DNA from: Opitutus sp. ER46
GTDB taxonomy: Bacteria > Verrucomicrobiota > Verrucomicrobiia > Opitutales > Opitutaceae
Length of the DNA stretch: 64,000 nt
Assembly (NCBI RefSeq): GCF_003054705.1
Contig: NZ_QAYX01000020.1
Location: 310,001 to 374,000, forward strand
Direction of reading: 5' to 3'
Under the pieces are notes generated by a model. That model was not told the DNA's origin. It did not search any database and saw only the letters and a list, made by a program, of their open reading frames with translations. Shown here one piece after another: positions 61,602 through 64,000 of the stretch (within the stretch, counting starts at the first letter, position 1; the number at the start of each line of letters is the position of its first letter). The translations under genes and the position numbers were made by a program.

Positions 61602-61639
61602 GCCGAGGCCCGGCTGCAACGCCCGACGCGGGCCTCGGC
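61602..61639 (+). terminator. Hairpin between the hydrolase gene and the convergent small gene
   Basis: GCCGAGGCCCG (61602-61612) and CGGGCCTCGGC (61629-61639) are exact 11-bp complements with a 16-base loop, 22 bp after the stop codon. There is no T-run. Confidence 0.5.
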
Positions 61640-61705
61640 GCCGCACGCTCGTGAGCATAAGAATCTGTACGACGCCGGGGAGCGGAGGCGACGGGCAGGC
61701 CGGCA

Positions 61706-62065
61706 TCAACTCGTCGGATACCCGAGCCGCGCCAGCGCCGCGCGCACTTCGGCGGGCCGCGCTGCGCGCGACTTGAACTGCAGGATTTCGGGCAGTCCGG
61801 GGAGGTCGTGATGCAGGCGCACGGCGGCGAAGAGCCACGGATAAAAGCCGCCGCGGCCCACCTTGCGCACGTGCGCGCGCGGCAAGCGGAAGGTTCCGCG
61901 CGTGCCACTGAGCACCAGTTCGTCGGGCGTGGCCGTCAGGACCGCCAGCGGCGTGGTCCCGTAGGTCGCGCCGACGTCATCGGCCATGTGGCCGACCCAG
62001 CGGCAGGTGGCGTGGGAGATCTCCTGGGCGGAGGCGATGTCGGAGGAATTTTCGAGCGAAGGCAT
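61706..62065 (-). CDS. Small PH-like hypothetical protein
   Basis: Encodes 119 residues. The middle (TTPLAVLTATPDELVLSGTRGTFRLPRAHVRKVGRGGFYPWL) alternates strands as in bacterial PH-like domains that act as small binding modules. There are no membrane segments or catalytic residues. ATG 62065 was chosen as the frame upstream is low-complexity. Transcribed away from the glycosyltransferase gene. Function unknown. Confidence 0.65.
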   Translation of the reverse strand: MPSLENSSDIASAQEISHATCRWVGHMADDVGATYGTTPLAVLTATPDELVLSGTRGTFRLPRAHVRKVGRGGFYPWLFAAVRLHHDLPGLPEILQFKSRAARPAEVRAALARLGYPTS

Positions 62066-62327
62066 GATCGGCAAGGCGACGCCCGGCGATGCCGCATCCT
62101 CCCGGAACCGGGGGTTGGAGGCATCATGCGCGAGCGGCGCAAGGTGTTGCTGGAACAGCGGCCCGACTGTTCCGGATGCCTCCGAGGCCGTCTGGCCCCG
62201 AACCCGCTGGCAACAAGGCAGCACGGCGCGCCCCGCGCAAGCCCGCGGATCGCAGACCGCTTTCGCTGACGAAAATGTCAGCCGGGAACCATGGCGCGCT
62301 TCCCCACCCGCCATAAGGTCCACCGCG

Positions 62328-63761
62328 ATGGTTCATGACTCCGTTCCCACTCCGATCCGCACCTCGCTGGTGCGACTCCGCAAACGTTCCCTGACCGCCA
62401 CGCCCGCGCCGCGTCCGCCTGCCGACCTGCTGCGCGCCCACAGCCCGCTGCCCCGCATCGCGATGGTTTCAACCCACGGGTACGTCGCCGCCGTTCCGCC
62501 CCTCGGCGCCGCCGATACCGGCGGCCAGGTGGTCTATGTTCTGGAACTGGCCAAGAAGCTCGCCGGCCTCGGCTACGAAGTGGACATCTGGACGCGCCAG
62601 TTTGCCTCCCAGCCGCAGCTCGAACCGGTGTCCGACCGCGTGCGCATCGTCCGCATGCCCTGCGGCGGCGGCGACTTCCTGCCCAAGGAATACCTCTGCG
62701 AGCACCTCGCGGAGTGGAACGAGCACGCGCTGCGCTTCATCGCGCGGCACGGCCTCAACTACAAGTTCATCAACAGTCACTATTGGGACGCCGGGCTGGC
62801 GGCCCAGCATCTGGCCAACGTGCTCCAGGTGCCGCACATTCACACCCCCCATTCGCTCGGTCTCTGGAAGCAGCGGCAGATGGAGGCCGACTTCCCGGAC
62901 TGCGCCGCGGAGTTCGAGCGCCGGTACAATTTTGACCGGCGGATTCGCGAGGAGCGAAAGCTGTACGCCGACTGCGACATTGTCATCGCCACCACGCCGC
63001 CGCAGCTCGACCTGATCGTGAACGACTACGAAGTGCCGGCGGCAAAGGTGCGCATGGTGCCGCCCGGCTACGACGACACGCGCTTCTACCCGGTGAGCGA
63101 GGCCTCGCGCCTGGCAATCCGCGACCGGCTTGGCTTCAAGGGCAAGGTGGTGCTCGCCCTGGGTCGGCTCGCCCGCAACAAGGGCTACGACCTTCTGATC
63201 GACGGCTTTGCCGTGCTCGCCGCGCGGCAACCCGACGCCGTCCTCCACCTGGCGGTGGGCGGGCAGGAGTTGAATGCCAACGAGGAGAAACTCCTGACCG
63301 AGCTCAAGGAGCGCGCTGAGAAAACGGGCTACGCCGAGCGCATCACGTTTGGTTCCTTCGTGGCCGATGCCGACCTTGCCGACTACTACCGCGCCGCCGA
63401 CCTGTTCGTGCTCTGCAGCCGCTATGAGCCGTTTGGCATGACGGCGATCGAGGCGATGGCGGCGGGCACGCCCACGGTGGTGACCGTCCATGGCGGGCTT
63501 TATCGCGCGCTCTCGTTCGGCCGGCATGCGCTGTTCGCCGATCCTTTCGACCGCGAGGATCTCGGCATCACCATGGCGAAGGTCTTCCGCCATCCGCGGC
63601 TGCGCAACCGGCTCGCGCACATGGGTGCGCACAAGGCGCGCAGTCTCTTTACCTGGACCGGCATCGCGCACCAGCTCGTCGCCGCGGTCGAACACCGCAT
63701 GACCGCGGCGGTCACGCTCGACGACAGCGAGTGGGACCAGCCCTGGAACGATGGCGACTGA
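62328..63761 (+). CDS. GT4 glycosyltransferase, sucrose-phosphate-synthase-like
   Basis: Encodes 477 residues with a GT-B fold. The N-terminal STHGYVAAVPPLGAADTGGQ segment, THSHYWDAG-like INSHYWDAGLAA, and H-T-P-H-S-L-G-L-W-K-Q are characteristic of the sucrose-phosphate/mannosylfructose-phosphate synthase branch. The nucleotide-sugar site has the E-P-F-G-M-T-A-I-E (E-x7-E) motif. It would make a disaccharide phosphate (sucrose or mannosylfructose), often a compatible solute. The next gene begins an HAD phosphatase, the expected partner that removes the phosphate. Confidence 0.9.
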   Translation: MVHDSVPTPIRTSLVRLRKRSLTATPAPRPPADLLRAHSPLPRIAMVSTHGYVAAVPPLGAADTGGQVVYVLELAKKLAGLGYEVDIWTRQFASQPQLEPVSDRVRIVRMPCGGGDFLPKEYLCEHLAEWNEHALRFIARHGLNYKFINSHYWDAGLAAQHLANVLQVPHIHTPHSLGLWKQRQMEADFPDCAAEFERRYNFDRRIREERKLYADCDIVIATTPPQLDLIVNDYEVPAAKVRMVPPGYDDTRFYPVSEASRLAIRDRLGFKGKVVLALGRLARNKGYDLLIDGFAVLAARQPDAVLHLAVGGQELNANEEKLLTELKERAEKTGYAERITFGSFVADADLADYYRAADLFVLCSRYEPFGMTAIEAMAAGTPTVVTVHGGLYRALSFGRHALFADPFDREDLGITMAKVFRHPRLRNRLAHMGAHKARSLFTWTGIAHQLVAAVEHRMTAAVTLDDSEWDQPWNDGD

Positions 63762-63799
63762 GTCAGCCGGCGTCCCCTTGCATTTGAACCGGTGTTCCC

Positions 63800-63830
63800 G
63801 GCCGCGCCTCCTGTGAGGTGCGGCCTTTTT
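63800..63830 (+). terminator. Intrinsic terminator after the glycosyltransferase
   Basis: GGCCGCGCCTC pairs with GAGGTGCGGCC (one mismatch) around CTGT, followed by TTTTT. The textbook form suggests the following HAD gene has its own promoter, or that readthrough is partial. Confidence 0.85.
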
Positions 63831-63861
63831 GCCGTTACCCGCCGCTTTCGATTCGCGAATC

Positions 63862-64000
63862 ATGCCCAGCCAAGCACAGTCGACGCGCACTCCGCCCGGC
63901 GAACCATCCACCGTATCCGACCGGCCGGTCTGCGCTCCCATGACTCCCGCACCCGCGCCCTCCATCCGCCTGTTCTCGTCCGACCTCGACGGCACGCTGC
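63862..64000 (+). CDS. HAD-superfamily phosphatase, 5' part only
   Basis: Only the N-terminus is in the window. S-S-D-L-D-G-T-L is HAD motif I with the catalytic aspartate pair. Two in-frame ATG codons are possible, 63862 and 63940; the second starts nearer the motif, as in most Cof-type or sucrose-phosphate phosphatases. Position after a sucrose-phosphate-synthase-like gene suggests the matching sugar-phosphate phosphatase. Confidence 0.75.
   Translation, partial: MPSQAQSTRTPPGEPSTVSDRPVCAPMTPAPAPSIRLFSSDLDGTL

Noticed and set aside
1-64000. tRNA or rRNA genes
   Set aside because: I saw no cloverleaf with a T-loop motif and no conserved rRNA sequence when reading both strands; a covariance-model scan would be needed to exclude one.

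Overview
The window is very GC-rich and gene-dense, with G/C-biased third codon positions. It looks like a chromosome segment of a verrucomicrobial (Opitutaceae-like) bacterium. This is inferred from gene content, not from a marker gene. The support is many secreted glycoside hydrolases (GH9, GH127, GH31, GH38, GH105), a secreted protein ending in a duplicated 'LVNLSARA...VLI.GF' domain that I associate with this group, a FloA/NfeD membrane module, and few clear Shine-Dalgarno sites. I saw no rRNA, tRNA, CRISPR array or intact transposase.

Layout. 0.1-4 kb: a DGPF/YciI protein with an ECF42-type sigma factor, then a secreted Ig-like/VWA protein. 4-10.4 kb: a repeat-rich stretch carrying a DUF72 gene and a translationally coupled deacetylase/GH9 pair, then a 315-bp tandem repeat abutting a GH51 arabinofuranosidase remnant. 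10.4-20 kb: housekeeping and regulatory genes (purT, an azoreductase, SRPBCC proteins, an ArsR pair, a PDZ protein, ilvD divergent from a LysR gene, an ArsC-like protein, a Cys-rich PAS kinase). Four identical-arm palindromes lie between purT and the azoreductase. 20-26.4 kb: rhomboid protease, MHS transporter, glpK/glpF, EamA permease. 26.6-33 kb: adhesin-like protein, GH127 and an MFS transporter. 33-38.4 kb: a small conserved-looking protein, a divergent thymidylate-synthase-like protein, and a four-gene overlapping nfeD-nfeD-floA-coiled-coil operon.

38.5-43.2 kb: a secreted protein of unknown function, a GH31 glucosidase and a convergent KDPG aldolase. 43.5-50.2 kb holds the most interesting set: acyl carrier protein, FabF-like ketosynthase, a eukaryote-like ethanolamine/choline phosphotransferase homologue, an AUR1-like PAP2 protein, a second CDP-alcohol phosphatidyltransferase, and myo-inositol-phosphate synthase. 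Together these suggest a locus for unusual (perhaps inositol-containing) membrane lipids. A small secreted-protein gene with an in-frame amber codon lies inside it. 50.5-57.7 kb: an HU/IHF protein, GH38 mannosidase, beta-CASP RNase-like hydrolase and a chemoreceptor, with several simple-sequence repeats between them. 57.9-64 kb: a GH105/unclassified hydrolase pair (pectin-type), a small PH-like protein, and a sucrose-phosphate-synthase-like glycosyltransferase followed by the start of an HAD phosphatase.

Several families of degenerate intergenic repeats recur across the window, and two genes have C-termini built from such repeat sequence. Functions were assigned by reading protein motifs by eye; no database search was run.
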